64,000 bases of DNA from Litoditis marina (taxonomy: Eukaryota; Nematoda; Chromadorea; Rhabditida; Rhabditidae), in contig OZ038436.1 in assembly GCA_964036275.1 (NCBI GenBank), positions 11,931,904 to 11,995,903 of the forward strand. The letters are read 5' to 3'. Below the pieces are notes generated by a model. It was not told the DNA's origin, ran no database searches, and saw only the letters and a list, made by a program, of their open reading frames with translations. A program made the position numbers and the translations under genes. Shown in pieces: positions 1 to 12,633 of the stretch; position 1 is the stretch's first letter, and each line of letters opens with the position of its first letter.

Positions 1-164
1 CGATAAGTGAATTTCCAGTTATAAGGAGAGGAAAAAAGAAATTGGCAAGATGTGCAACTGGTGCGGAGCAACTCAGGGAGACGGAACACATGCACTAACT
101 TCGCAAGGAACAATTTTCTGGTCCAGGGAGTCAGTTCCACGCCCTCGTCACCAACATGCGTTTC

Positions 165-3100
165 TTAGGGTGGAAACGGCCAATCTCTTGGGACTGACTC
201 CACCATGATCTGGCCCGGATTCGCGTATTCTCCACCCTGAGTATTGCAGAACATCGCGGAACGATTAAGGTGGATGGCATTGACATATCTGAAAATCAGT
301 AAAGCATTGTATTTTGTTTTGTTGTCATTGATGTTTTTTTTTCCAAAAACAGATATTACACATTACATCGGGATCTCAACGGATAGAATATGTGAATCAC
401 CTGTCGGTTTTCTTGAGCCAGTAGATATCAGAGGAGTCCAACACAAAGTACAGAGTAGCGCCCGTTTTGGACATATCCATTCGGAGAATGCCGTACTGCA
501 CCTCTCTACCAGATTTGTCCATGACCGAACGAAGGTTGGCTAGCATCTGAAAATTGACCCATGTTCGACTTTCAGAAATGTAAATCACCTGTACTTCAAG
601 AAATGCCAACTATAACTCACCCGCAAGAACTCCTGTCGAGTCACTTTGGACAGCAGTTCGCATCGACTGGCATTCATTGTGACAATGCGTATCGCTACCG
701 TACACATGATCTTTACGGCAGCATTCTGTAATATTTACATATTTAAATATACTGTTTGTACATACAAAATACGTCATGTTTTGAATCTGCCAGATTTTGG
801 GGATCTGCCAGATTCAACACATCACAACACACGGTTGACAACAACGATTTGAGACTCCAAGCAGATTGCCACGGCATACTCACCATGCGAGCAGGTTTGC
901 TGTATATGGTATTTCTCAACTTCTTGAACCACTTCTCCTTTTCTCTATCCCCACCGATCCACTCTTCGATGCGTTGTACCACATTTCCATATGGTGGGAC
1001 CGATTCCTTGTTCTTTCTGGCCATTGTCAGGTTGACTGAAGTCTGAAACAACACAATCAGAACACCTTCGCACGTGTGGAAAAAAAAGTGAAACGTGAAA
1101 ATTCGAATCTGCCAGATTCTTGGGATCTCCCAGATTCTCTGAAAATCTCCCAGATTCGAATTTTCACTTTTCTTTGAAAGCCGCTAGGGCTGACACTCGA
1201 TTCGGCTACGGTGGCCGGGGCGAGACCGGAAAAGTAACGGCCGAGTGACGGTCTACTGGCCCCCGAGAAGCGGGTAACCGAACTGCGTATCGATGCCGAC
1301 CAGATTTCTCGTGTTTTCAGTTAAACGTGTCGAATCTGTCAGATTCTTGGGATCTCCCAGATTATCTGAAAATCTCCCAGATCACGAAGTAAGTATCATC
1401 GGATTTAGAATACCTGCACGGCATCCTTTCGTGCGGCTTTGATCAGATCCAAATCATTTTGAGTTCCGCCAGTCGAGAGCAACAGTTTCTCCAAGCGAAT
1501 GTGCATATCACGTGTTCCATTGACAGAAGCTCTGCCTCTGGTTGCCAACCACATGATAGCGTCCTGAAATTTAATACATTCGGGAATCGTAAACGAACAC
1601 TCTTCGAGAGTTGGACTTCTCAGTTCGGAGAGAACTCTAAAAAAGGGCAAATACTACAATATAACACCACTGACATTGACATGTTCTTTTCGAAGTGCGC
1701 TGGGATCCACTTTCGCAATCCGACAAGCGTGATATAGTACATTCTGGATGAGATGTACTTGTTTCGTTCCACTAGTTGCCATACTTGCCGTCTGAAACAC
1801 TTCACAATGAAGATTAAGCACGTTTGGTAAATGCTATAAGACAATATATTAATTGGCTCTGAGAACGAAATGAAATATGATACTACAATTGTGTGCAAAA
1901 TACTCACTTTCCTTGCAAAGCCCACCGATTGGCGCTGCCACACTGTTGGATCATTCTCGGAATCGGACGTGGGAACAGGGATCCAGTCGGGTATGGAGTC
2001 CCGAGGGACCAGGAGGCGCTCTCGACGGAATGAGATGTGACGGGTAGCAACAATACTACACCAAGGAAACTGAAAAAAAGTATATATACAATCTGCCAGA
2101 TTCAATTTTTCAGTTCTCACGTAAACCACATGAGAAATTGGTCGCATACTCGGTTCCCCAGTTAGTGGCCGGTAGATCATTCAACCGGTACTATCATGCT
2201 GTGTGGCGGCTGAGTAAATACATACCTCTGGGTAACATTCTTGGTCGTATGCCCTAACCGATGCCATGGCCGATGCAACGTTCGATCTCGGCGGGACAAT
2301 CTTAATTCTCGTGACCTTGTCGATTACTGGGATCCTTTTTCCTTTGCCAAGAGTAACCGTATCGCGGCTGATTTCCGTGATTCGTCTGCAAATATAAGAA
2401 TTTATAGTTTATTTGTGATTTTGAAAACAGGGCATAAAACTAACGTAACAATTCGGAAATGAAAAATCACTTACAGAGAGAACTCAGTCCAGGATTCTAG
2501 TGAGGTTGCAGTCAGATGGTTGTCACAACCGATCATAGTGTTCTGCTTGAACTTCTTGCAAACAGTGCAGTACACAGCGAAGGGGTCGGGGCTATTGGAA
2601 GATGGCCACCCGAACTGCTTCGTGAACTCGTCCTGTAAGTTGGTAAATAACATATTATTAAAACTTGGCAGATCAAAATATGTCTAATATCTGGGAGATC
2701 CAATCTGGCAGATTGATGTAAAATCTGGCAGATTTAAGTAATACGACTAAAGAGGCAGCATAAGTTGTATTAGAGTTACATTCATTATGATAAACTAAAT
2801 TGGTTCCGATCACACTACATACCGGTCGGAATTTCCGCCTCCACTCATCAGCTTAGGCCCGACTTGACTTGTAAAAAAAACACCAACCTCATGAGCTTAG
2901 GCCCGACTTCACTTGTATAAAAAAAATACCAACCTCATCGACAGTGTCCACGGTTACCTCCATCGAAATGTCCTCCTGATTTACGTTATCAGCCACCAAC
3001 AAGATTTCATTGGGCTCGTCCAAAACGCCGACCTCCTGAGAACGTATTATTAAAACTTCGCATCTGGCAGATTGATGGCAGACCTCCACTCATCAGCTTA

Positions 3101-3709
3101 AGCCCGACTTGACTTGTTAAAAAAATACCAACCTCCTGGGCAATGTTTGCTGTGTCCTTCATTCCATTTTCCTCCTGAGCAACAAGAACTTCCACGGTCA
3201 CTTTGACATTGGCCTCGTCCAGACCTCCGACCTTCTGAGAACGTATTATTGAAACTTCGAATCTGTGAGAGTGATGTGAAATCTGGCAGATGTCAGTAGT
3301 ACGACTAGAGGGGTAGCTTTTATATTAGAGTCGGATCGGTTTCGGTCACACTACATACTGTTAATATAGTAATACGACTAGATATGAATTGTCAGATCCC
3401 AAATATCATATTACATTATCCGAAATAATATTCATTTATCACGGGAACCGCATACCTCGTTCTCCTGGGATGACTCTTCGCTGGGGACCTCGAGGGCGAA
3501 CTTGGAACAGCTGCATGTGAAATGGAACATCTTATCTGCGTCCCTAGCAGAAGATGTTTCACAATAGGAAACCAGCAACTGTTCCCCTGCAGCTATGTCC
3601 CTAACTGCGACAACGACCGGATACATTATATCCGCAAAGGGTTTGCGAAATTGAACATTCTTGTGAATATCACAGTGATTGACCATCGATGCGTATAAAG
3701 GCCAGCCGT
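165..3709 (-). CDS. SET-domain (SMYD-like) protein, N-terminus missing
   Basis: Twelve exons join in phase on the minus strand: 3456-3709, 3133-3234, 2934-3035, 2475-2632, 2226-2385, 1908-2069, 1675-1791, 1414-1563, 884-1042, 621-710, 401-546 and 165-288 (stop TAA at 165-167). They give about 574 residues. The first exon holds the C-terminal half of a SET fold: an NHC..HKNVQF segment like the NHS/PN motif, then RDIAAGEQLLVSYC, then F.C.C like the post-SET cysteines of SMYD enzymes (the last expected Cys is Phe). That family methylates protein lysines. Exon 4 has a CxxCKK motif of unknown type. The remaining ~400 residues match nothing I recognise. Exons 2 and 3 are 102-bp duplicates. The N-terminal part of the SET domain should lie above 3710, but a palindromic repeat array starts there, so the gene is broken or its 5' exons lie farther off. 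The acceptor of exon 10 (TAAAG) is weak. Confidence 0.6.
1160..1380. repeat. Solo copy of the palindromic array unit inside an intron
   Basis: The intron between exons 1414-1563 and 884-1042 of the SET gene contains a single diverged unit of the same sequence that forms the array at 3800-9481. It has the segments GCTGACACTCGATTCGGCTA, GGCCGGGGCGAGACCGG and GTATCGATGCCGACCAGATT, flanked by AATCTGCCAGATTC-type short palindromes. Confidence 0.8.
2934..3234 (-). repeat. Tandemly duplicated 34-codon exons of the SET gene
   Basis: Exons 3133-3234 and 2934-3035 are both 102 bp, enter and leave in phase 0, and begin with similar residues (KVGGLDEAN and EVGVLDEPN). The intron sequence around each donor (GAG then GTTGGTATTTTT) and the motif AGCCCGACTTGACTTGT are also repeated. 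A third, decayed intron copy lies at about 2840-2890. This is exon duplication in progress in an acidic linker after the SET domain. Confidence 0.7.
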
Positions 3710-6279
3710 CTGGAAAGTGGGAGGTCACATAAATTCGAGAGTTTGTATAACAAAATTGTGTATAACGGAACAATCGGTCCATCCAAACCGGAGAGATATC
3801 GGATGGACCGAACGTCACAAGTACCGGCCGAGTGACGATCCACAACGGTCTAGCGGCCGTCGGAGACTGGACCCGAAGTCTGCGACCACCTTCTCGCGTG
3901 TTTTCAGAGAAAAGTAAAAAATCGAATCTGGGAGATCTCAAGAATCTGGCAGATTCGAATTTTCACGTTTCACTGAAAACACGTGAAATCTGGTCGGCAT
4001 CGATACGCAGTTTGGTTGCCCGGTTCCCGATGGCCAGTAGACCGTCACTCATCCGGTACTTGTCACTTTTCCGGTCTCGCCCGGCCACCGTAGCCGAATC
4101 GAGTGTCAGCCGTAGCGGCTTTGAGAATAGAGTCGGTCGAGTCGGAAACTAGAGATGCTCACAGCTTCAGCGGCACATCAGGCTTCCAGTCAGCACCCGA
4201 AGCGTTATCGACTGTTTCCGACCGGTTCCGGTCACACTACGTACCGTTTCCGACTCGACCGACTGTATTCTCAAAGCCGCTACGGCTGACACTCGATTCG
4301 GCTACGGTGGCCGGGGCGAGACCGGAAACGTCACAAGTACCGGCCGAGTGACGATTCACAACGGTCTAGCGGCCGTCGGAGACCGGAACCGAAGTCTGCG
4401 ACCACCTGCTCACGTGTTTTCAGTGAAACGTGAAAATTCGAATCTGGGAGATTTTAGGAATCTGGCAGATCCCAAGAATCTGGCAGATTCGAATTTTCAC
4501 GTTTCACTGAAAACAAGTGAAATCTGGTCGGCATCGATACGCAGTTTGGTTACCCGGATCCCGAGGGCCAGTAGAACGTCACTCAGCCGGTACTTGTCAC
4601 TTTTCCGGTCTCGCCCGGCCACCGTAGCCGAATCGAGTGTCAGCCGTAGCGGCTTTGAGAATAGAGTCGGTCGAGTCGGAAACTAGAGATGCTCACAGCT
4701 TCAGCGGCACATCAGGCTTCCAGTCAGCACCCGGAGCGTTATCGACTGTTTTCGACCGGTTTCGGTCACACTACGTACCGTTTCCGACTCGACCGACTCT
4801 ATTCTCAAAGCCGCTACGGCTGACACTCGATTCGGCTACGGTGGCCGGGGCGAGACCGGAAACGTCACAAGTACCGGCCGAGTGACGATTCACAACGGTC
4901 TAGCGGCCGTCGGAGACCGGAACCGAAGTCTGCGACCACCTGCTCACGTGTTTTCAGTGAAACGTGAAAATTCGAATCTGGGAGATTTTAGGAATCTGGC
5001 AGATTCGAATTTTCACGTTTCACTGAAAACACGTGAAATCTGGTCGGCATCGATACGCAGTTTGGTTACCCGGATCCCGAGGGCCAGTAGACCGTCACTC
5101 AGCCGGTACTTGTCACTTTTCCGGTCTCGCACGTTGGCCAAAAAACGTGAAAATTCGAATCTGGGAGATCCCAAGAATCTGGCAGATTCGAATTTTCACG
5201 TTTCACTGAAAACACGTGAAATCTGGTCAGCATCGATACGCAGTTTGGTTACCCGGATCTCGAGGGCCAGTAGACCGTCACTCAACCGGTACTTGTGACT
5301 TTTCCGGTCTCGCCCCGGCCACCGTAGCCGAATCGAGTGTCAGCCGTAGCGGCTTTGAGAATAGAGTCGGTCGAGTCGGAAACTAGAGATGCTCACAGCT
5401 TCAGCGGCACATCAGGCTTCCAGTCAGCACCCGGAGCGTTATCGACTGTTTCCGACCGGTTCCGGTCACACTACGTACCGTTTCCGACTCGATCGACTCT
5501 ATTCTCAAAGCCGCTACGGCTGACACTCGATTCGGCTACGGTGGCCGGGCGAAACCGGAAAAGTCACAAGTACCGGCCGAGTGACGATTCACAACGGTCT
5601 AGCGGCCGTCGGAGACCGGAACCGAAGTCTGCGACCACCTGCTCACGTGTTTTCAGTGAAACGTGAAAATTCGAATCTGGGAGATTTTAGGAATCTGGCA
5701 GATTCGAATTTTCACGTTTCACTGAAAACACGTGAAATCTGGTCGGCATCGATACGCAGTTTGGTTACCCGGATCCCGAGGGCCAGTAGACCGTCACTCA
5801 GCCGGTACTTGTCACTTTTCCGGTCTCGCACGTTGGCCAAAAAACGTGAAAATTCGAATCTGGGAGATCCCAAGAATCTGGCAGATTCGAATTTTCACGT
5901 TTCACTGAAAACACGTGAAATCTGGTCAGCATCGATACGCAGTTTGGTTACCCGGATCTCGAGGGCCAGTAGACCGTCACTCAACCGGTACTTGTGACTT
6001 TTCCGGTCTCGCCCCGGCCACCGTAGCCGAATCGAGTGTCAGCCGTAGCGGCTTTGAGAATAGAGTCGGTCGAGTCGGAAACTAGAGATGCTCACAGCTT
6101 CAGCGGCACATCAGGCTTCCAGTCAGCACCCGGAGCGTTATCGACTGTTTCCGACCGGTTCCGGTCACACTACGTACCGTTTCCGACTCGATCGACTCTA
6201 TTCTCAAAGCCGCTACGGCTGACACTCGATTCGGCTACGGTGGCCGGGCGAAACCGGAAAAGTCACAAGTACCGGCCGA

Positions 6280-9200
6280 GTGACGATTCACAACGGTCTA
6301 GCGGCCGTCGGAGACCGGAACCGAAGTCTGCGACCACCTGCTCACGTGTTTTCAGTGAAACGTGAAAATTCGAATCTGGGAGATTTTAGGAATCTGGGAG
6401 ATCTCAAGAATCTGGCAGATTCGAATTTTCACGTTTCACTGAAAACACGTGAAATCTGGTCGGCATCGATACGCAGTTTGGTTTCCCGGTTCCCGATGGC
6501 CAGTAGACCGTCACTCAGCCGGTACTTGTCACTTTTCCGGTCTCGCCCCGGCCACCGTAGCCGAATCGAGTGTCAGCCGTAGCGGCTTTGAGAATAGAGT
6601 CGGTCGAGTCATTGCCTGCAAATACGTGTAGTTGACACAATCTGTCAAATTCTCGCAATCTGACACAAAATACGCCTACCCGATTTATCTACCTGATTTA
6701 ATTACAATGAGACTTTAGTGAATACCTGAAAACAGGTCTATGTGACCACCTTATCACGTGTTTTCGGTGAGAACTGAAATGCTGCCAGAACTTACGAATC
6801 TGGCAGATCTGATAAATCTGCAGATCTCACCGAAAACACCTGAAAAGGTGATCACATACTGGTTTTTTTTTGATTTCACTCTTCAGCTTTAGACTGAAAT
6901 GCATTATATCGTTATACACTAAAATTCATGGATGCACCAACCTCTATACGAGAGACAGTTCGAGGACCATTGACGTATCATGCCGAGCCCTCTTTGCAAG
7001 TAGATGCATATCCAGAACTGTACTATAAATGAAAACTGGTGAGAACCGATATAATTTCAGAGTCAAGAGTACTTTGAGCGTGAATTTTCCTTTGGGATTA
7101 GGCTGAGCTTAAACCAAAATAACAATTCAGTGCTTATTAGGCTGAGCATATACCTAAATAACAATTAAGTGCTTCAGCTCAAATAAACGGACAAATTTCC
7201 CCCCGAACCGAGCCGACCGAATTTATCATCGCCCTGTTTTGTATTGAATGAAAAACAACTGCGCCCAACAAAAAAACAACAACTGAAAAAAATAAACAAA
7301 ATAATAAACGATCAAAAACAAACTGAGCAGTTTAAAGGGCGGAACAAATAAAGGGTGCTCCAATGACAAAACAACGGTGGCCAAAAAACGTGAAAATTCG
7401 AATCTGGGAGATCCCAAGAATCTGGCAGATTCGAATTTTCACGTTTCACTGAAAACACGTGAAATCTGGTCAGCATCGATACGCAGTTTGGTTACCCGGA
7501 TCTCGAGGGCCAGTAGACCGTCACTCAACCGGTACTTGTGACTTTTCCGGTCTCGCCCCGGCCACCGTAGCCGAATCGAGTGTCAGCCGTAGCGGCTTTG
7601 AGAATAGAGTCGGTCGAGTCGGAAACTAGAGATGCTCACAGCTTCAGCGGCACATCAGGCTTCCAGTCAGCACCCGGAGCGTTATCGACTGTTTCCGACC
7701 GGTTGCGGTCACACTACGTACCGTTTCCGACTCGATCGACTCTATTCTCAAAGCCGCTACGGCTGACACTCGATTCGGCTACGGTGGCCGGGGCGAAACC
7801 GGAAAAGTCACAAGTACCGGCCGAGTGACGATTCACAACGGTCTAGCGGCCGTCGGAGACCGGAACCGAAGTCTGCGACCACCTGCTCACGTGTTTTCAG
7901 TGAAACGTGAAAATTCGAATCTGGGAGATTTTAGGAATCTGGGAGATCTCAAGAATCTGGCAGATTCGAATTTTCACGTTTCACTGAAAACACGTGAAAT
8001 CTGGTCGGCATCGATACGCAGTTTGGTTGCCCGGTTCCCGATGGCCAGTAGACCGTCACTCAGCCGGTACTTGTCACTTTTCCGGTCTCGCCCCGGCCAC
8101 CGTAGCCGAATCGAGTGTCAGCCGTAGCGGCTTTGAGAATAGAGTCGGTCGAGTCGGAAACGGTACGTAGTGTGACCGGAACCGGTCGGAAACAGTCGAT
8201 AACGCTTTGGGTGCTAACTGGAAGCCTGATGTGCCGCTGAAGCTGTGAACATCTCTAGTTTCCGACTCGACCGACACTATTCTCAAAGCCGCTACGGCTG
8301 ACACTCGATTCGGCTACGGTGGCCGGGGCGAGACCGGAAACGTCACAAGTACCGGCCGAGTGACGATTCACAACGGTCTAGCGGCCGTCGGAGACCGGAA
8401 CCGAAGTCTGCGACCACCTGCTCGCGTGTTTTCAGAGAAAAGTAAAAAATCGAATCTGGGAGATCTCAAGAATCTGGCAGATTCGAATTTTCACGTTTCA
8501 CTGAAAACACGTGAAATCTGGTCGGCATCGATACGCAGTTTGGTTTCCCGGTTCCCGATGGCCAGTAGACCGTCACTCAGCCGGTACTTGTCACTTTTCC
8601 GGTCTCGCCCCGGCCACCGTAGCCGAATCGAGTGTCAGCCGTAGCGGCTTTGAGAATAGAGTCGGTCGAGTCATTGCCTGCAAATACGTGTAGTTGACAC
8701 AATCTGTCAAATTCTCGCAATCTGACACAAAATACGCCTACCCGATTTATCTACCTGATTTAATTACAATGAGACTTTAGTGAATACCTGAAAACAGGTC
8801 TATGTGACCACCTTATCACGTGTTTTCGGTGAGAACTGAAAATGCTGCCAGAACTTACGAATCTGGCAGATCTGATAAATCTGGCAGATCTCACCGAAAA
8901 CACCTGAAAAGGTGATCACATACTGGTTTTTTTTTGATTTCACTCTTCAGCTTTAGACTGAAATGCATTATATCGTTATACACTAAAATTCATGGATGCA
9001 CCAACCTCTATACGAGAGACAGTTCGAGGACCCATTGACGTATCATGCCGAGCCCTCTTTGCAAGTAGATGCATATCCAGAACTGTACTATAAATGAAAA
9101 CTGGTGAGAAACCGATATAATTTCAGAGTCAAGAGTACTTTGAGCGTGAATTTTCCTTTGGGATTAGGCTGAGCTTAAACCAAAATAACAATTCAGTGCT

Positions 9201-9481
9201 TATTAGGCTGAGCATATACCTAAATAACAATTAAGTGCTTCAGCTCAAATAAACGGACAAATTTCCCCCCGAACCGAGCCGACCGAATTTATCATCGCCC
9301 TGTTTTGTATTGAATGAAAAACAACTGCGCCCAACAAAAAAACAACAACTGAAAAAAATAAACAAAATAATAAACGATCAAAAACAAACTGAGCAGTTTA
9401 AAGGGCGGAACAAATAAAGGGTGCTCCAATGACAAAACAACGGTGGCCAAAAAACGTGAAAATTCGAATCTGGGAGATCCC
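6280..9481. repeat. 2.06-kb tandem duplication in the palindromic array
   Basis: The segment 6280-7440 recurs at 8360-9481, offset about 2062 bp. It includes one array unit followed by ~800 bp of non-palindromic sequence (6612-7375 and 8674-9440) with AATCTGGCAGAT motifs and AT-rich filler. The two copies differ by a few single-base indels. The second runs into the N gap. No gene is clear in the filler apart from the exon candidate listed separately. Confidence 0.85.
9010..9092 (-). other. Possible upstream exon of the SET gene
   Basis: On the minus strand a TTTATAG acceptor is followed by about 27 open codons (beginning TVLDMHLLAK and ending TVSRIE) and a GAG then GTTGGTGC donor, the same donor form as the SET gene exons at 3133 and 2934. 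The other copy at 6948-7031 has one base fewer and is out of frame. It could be a displaced 5' exon of that gene carried in the repeat. The link is inference. Confidence 0.25.
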
Positions 9482-9681
9482 NNNNNNNNNNNNNNNNNNN
9501 NNNNNNNNNNNNNNNNNNNNNNNNNNNNNNNNNNNNNNNNNNNNNNNNNNNNNNNNNNNNNNNNNNNNNNNNNNNNNNNNNNNNNNNNNNNNNNNNNNNN
9601 NNNNNNNNNNNNNNNNNNNNNNNNNNNNNNNNNNNNNNNNNNNNNNNNNNNNNNNNNNNNNNNNNNNNNNNNNNNNNNNNN
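9482..9681. other. Assembly gap of 200 N
   Basis: Exactly 200 undetermined bases separate the palindromic array from the first 131-bp satellite array. The round length suggests a placeholder of unknown true size. Confidence 0.95.
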
Positions 9682-12633
9682 CTAGAAACATTCGGAATCA
9701 TCTTTGTTGAATGTCACTTTAATAACAGAAAGAAAGACGAATTACGGGTTGGCAAGACCGCTTAGCCTTGTCTGAATAACTAGTTCAGATTTGTAGTTTG
9801 TTGCTTGAACTTCTAGAAACATTCGGAATCATCTTTGTTGAATGTCACTTTAATAACAGAAAGAAAGACGAATTACGGGTTGGCAAGACCGCTTAGCCTT
9901 GTCTGAATAACTAGTTCAGATTTGTAGTTTGTTGCTTGAACTGCTAGAAACATTCGGAATCATCATTGTTGAATGTCACTTTAATAACAGAAAGAAAGAC
10001 GAATTACGGGTTGAACTTCTAGAAACATTCGGATCATCATTGTTGAATGTCACTTTAATAACAGAAAGAAAGACGAATTACGGGTTAACAAGACCGCTTA
10101 GCCTTGTCTGAATAACTAGTTCAGATTTGTAGTTTGTTGCTTGAACTTCTAGAAACATCGGAATCATCATTGTTGAATGTCACTTTAATAACAGAAAGAA
10201 AGACGAATTACGGGTTGACAAGACCGCTTAGCCTTGTCTGAATAACTAGTTCAGATTTGTAGTTTGTTGCTTGAACTTCTAGAAACATTCGGAATCATCT
10301 TTGTTGAATGTCACTTTAATAACAGAAAGAAAGACGAATTACGGGTTGACAAGACCGCTTAGCCTTGTCTGAATAACTAGTTCAGATTTGTAGTTTGTTG
10401 CTTGAACTTCTAGAAACATTCGGAATCATCATTGTTGAATGTCACTTTAATAACAGAAAGAAAGACGAATTACGGGTTGACAAGACTGCTTAGCCTTGTC
10501 TGAATAACTAGTTCAGATTTGTAGTTTGTTGCTTGAACTTCTAGAAACATTCGGAATCATCATGGTTGAATGTCACTTTAATAACAGAAAGAAAGACGAA
10601 TTACGGGTTGACAAGACCGCTTAGCCTTGTCTGAATAACTAGTTCAGATTTGTAGGTATTGTTGCTTGAACTTCTAGAAACATTCGGAATCATCATTGTT
10701 GAATGTCACTTTAATAACAGAAAGAAAGACGAATTACGGGTTGACAAGACCGATTAGCCTTGTCTGAATAACTAGTTCAGATTTGTAGTTTGTTGCTTGA
10801 ACTTCTAGAAACATTCGGAATCATCATTGTTGAATGTCACTTTAATAACAGAAAGAAAGACGAATTACGGGTTAACAAGACCGCTTAGCCTTGTCTGAAT
10901 AACTAGTTCAGATTTGTAGTTTGTTGCTTGAACTTCTAGAAACATTCGGAATCATCATTGTTGAATGTCACTTTAATAACAGAAAGAAAGACGAATTACG
11001 GGTTGACAAGACCGCTTAGCCTTGTCTGAATAACTAGTTCAGATTTGTAGTTTGTTGCTTGAACTTCTAGAAACATCGGAATCATCATTGTTGAATGTCA
11101 CTTCAATAACAGAAAGAAAGACGAATTACAGGTTGACAAGACCGCTTAGCCTTGTCTGAATAACTAGTTCAGATTTGTAGTTTGTTGCTTGAACTTCTAG
11201 AAACATTCGGAATCATCTTTGTTGAATGTCACTTTAATAACAGAAAGAAAGACGAATTACGGGTTGACAAGACCGCTTAGCCTTGTCTGAATAACTAGTT
11301 CAGATTTGTAGTTTGTTGCTTGAACTTCTAGAAACATTCGGAATCATCTTTTTTGAATGTCACTTTAATAACAGAAAGAAAGACGAATTACGGGTTAACA
11401 AGACCGCTTAGCCTTGTCTGAATAACTAGTTCAGATTTGTAGTTTGTTGCTTGAACTTCTAGAAACATTCGGAATCATCATTGTTGAATGTCACTTTAAT
11501 AACAGAAAGAAAGACGAATTACGGGTTGACAAGACCGCTTAGCCTTGTCTGAATAACTAGTTCAGATTTGTAGTTTGTTGCTTGAACTTCTAGAAACATT
11601 CGGAATCATCTTTGTTGAATGTCACTTTAATAACAGAAAGAAAGACGAATTACGGGTTGACAAGACCGCTTAGCCTTGTCTGAATAACTAGTTCAGATTT
11701 GTAGTTTGTTGCTTGAACTTCTAGAAACATTCGGAATCATCTTTGTTTGAATGTCACTTTAATAACAGAAAGAAAGACGAATTACGGGTTGGCAAGACCG
11801 CTTAGCCTTGTCTGAATAACTAGTTCAGATTTGTAATTTGTTGCTTGAACTGCTAGAAACACTCGGAATCATCATTGTTGAATGTCACTTTAATAACAGA
11901 AAGAAAGACGAATACGGGTTGACAAGAGCGCTTAGCCTTGTCTGAATAACTAGTTCAGATTTGCAGTTTGTTGCTTGAACTTCTAGAAACATTCGGAATC
12001 ATCTTTGTTGAATGTCACTTTAATAACAGAAAGAAAGACAAATTACGGGTTAACAAGACCGCTTAGCCTTGTCTGAATAACTAGTTCAGATTTGTAGTTT
12101 GTTGCTTGAACTTCTAGAACATTCGGAATCATCTTTTTTGAATGTCACTTTAATAACAGAAGGAAAGACGAATTACGGGTTGACAAGAGCGCTTAGCCTT
12201 GTCTGAATAACTAGTTCAGATTTGTAGTTTGTTGCTTGAACTGCTAGAAACATTCGGAATCATCATTGTTGAATGTCACTTTAATAACAGAAAGAAAGAC
12301 AATATACGGGTTGACAAGAGCGCTTAGCCTTGTCTGAATAACTAGTTCAGATTTGTAGTTTGTTGCTTGAACTGCTAGAAACATTCGGAATCATCATTGT
12401 TGAATGTCACTTTAATAACAGAAAGAAAGACGAATTACGGGTTGACAAGAGCGCTTAGCCTTGTCTGAATAACTAGTTCAGATTTGTAGTTTGTTGCTTG
12501 AACTTCTAGAAACATTCGGATCATCTTTGTTTAATGTCACTTTAATAACAGAAAGAAAGACGAATTACGGGTTGACAAGACCGCTCAGCCTTGTCTGAAT
12601 AACTAGTTCAGATTTGTACTTTGTTGCTTGAAC
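9682..12633 (+). repeat. 131-bp satellite array 1
   Basis: About 22 tandem copies of a 131-bp monomer (TTCTAGAAACATTCGGAATC, then GTCACTTTAATAACAG, GACAAGACCGCTTAGCCTTG, AACTAGTTCAGATTTG and TTGTTGCTTGAACT). Monomers differ by scattered single changes (TTT or ATT after AATCATC, CCGC or GCGC in the middle). A monomer near 10016 is shortened by an internal deletion. The array ends directly at the promoter region of the first coiled-coil gene copy. Confidence 0.95.

Larger units (their letters stand above)
3800..9481. repeat. Array of nested palindromic repeats
   Basis: The unit holds two kinds of palindrome. One is a hairpin with ~36-bp arms (for example 4945-5035, CACGTGTTTTCAGTGAAAC read outward on both arms, with AATCTGG..CAGATT at the centre). 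The other is a pair of arms of about 115 bp around a ~90-bp loop (arms near 4050-4151 and 4245-4345). Units start near 3832, 4348, 4882, 5581, 6280, 7825 and 8360. The units 4882-5580 and 5581-6279 look identical (699 bp). Open frames in this array come from the repeat itself and are not genes. Confidence 0.9.

Noticed and set aside
2060..2210. An additional SET-gene exon starting MIYRPLTGEP
   Set aside because: A stop lies directly upstream and no acceptor fits the phase. Joining 2226 straight to 2069 keeps the frame.
4103..8693. Many recurring open frames of 60-138 codons (starting MTIHNGLAAVGD or MSAVAALRIESVE)
   Set aside because: They are the palindromic repeat read in one frame and recur with each unit, including on the opposite strand where the loop is inverted. 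There is no sign of a protein family or splice structure.
9378..9710. Open frames across the N gap (also at 30158-30508)
   Set aside because: They consist mostly of undetermined bases and carry no coding information.
9682..12633. CRISPR-like regular array
   Set aside because: The whole 131-bp unit is repeated, with no unique spacers, and the genome is eukaryotic with spliced genes. It is a satellite.
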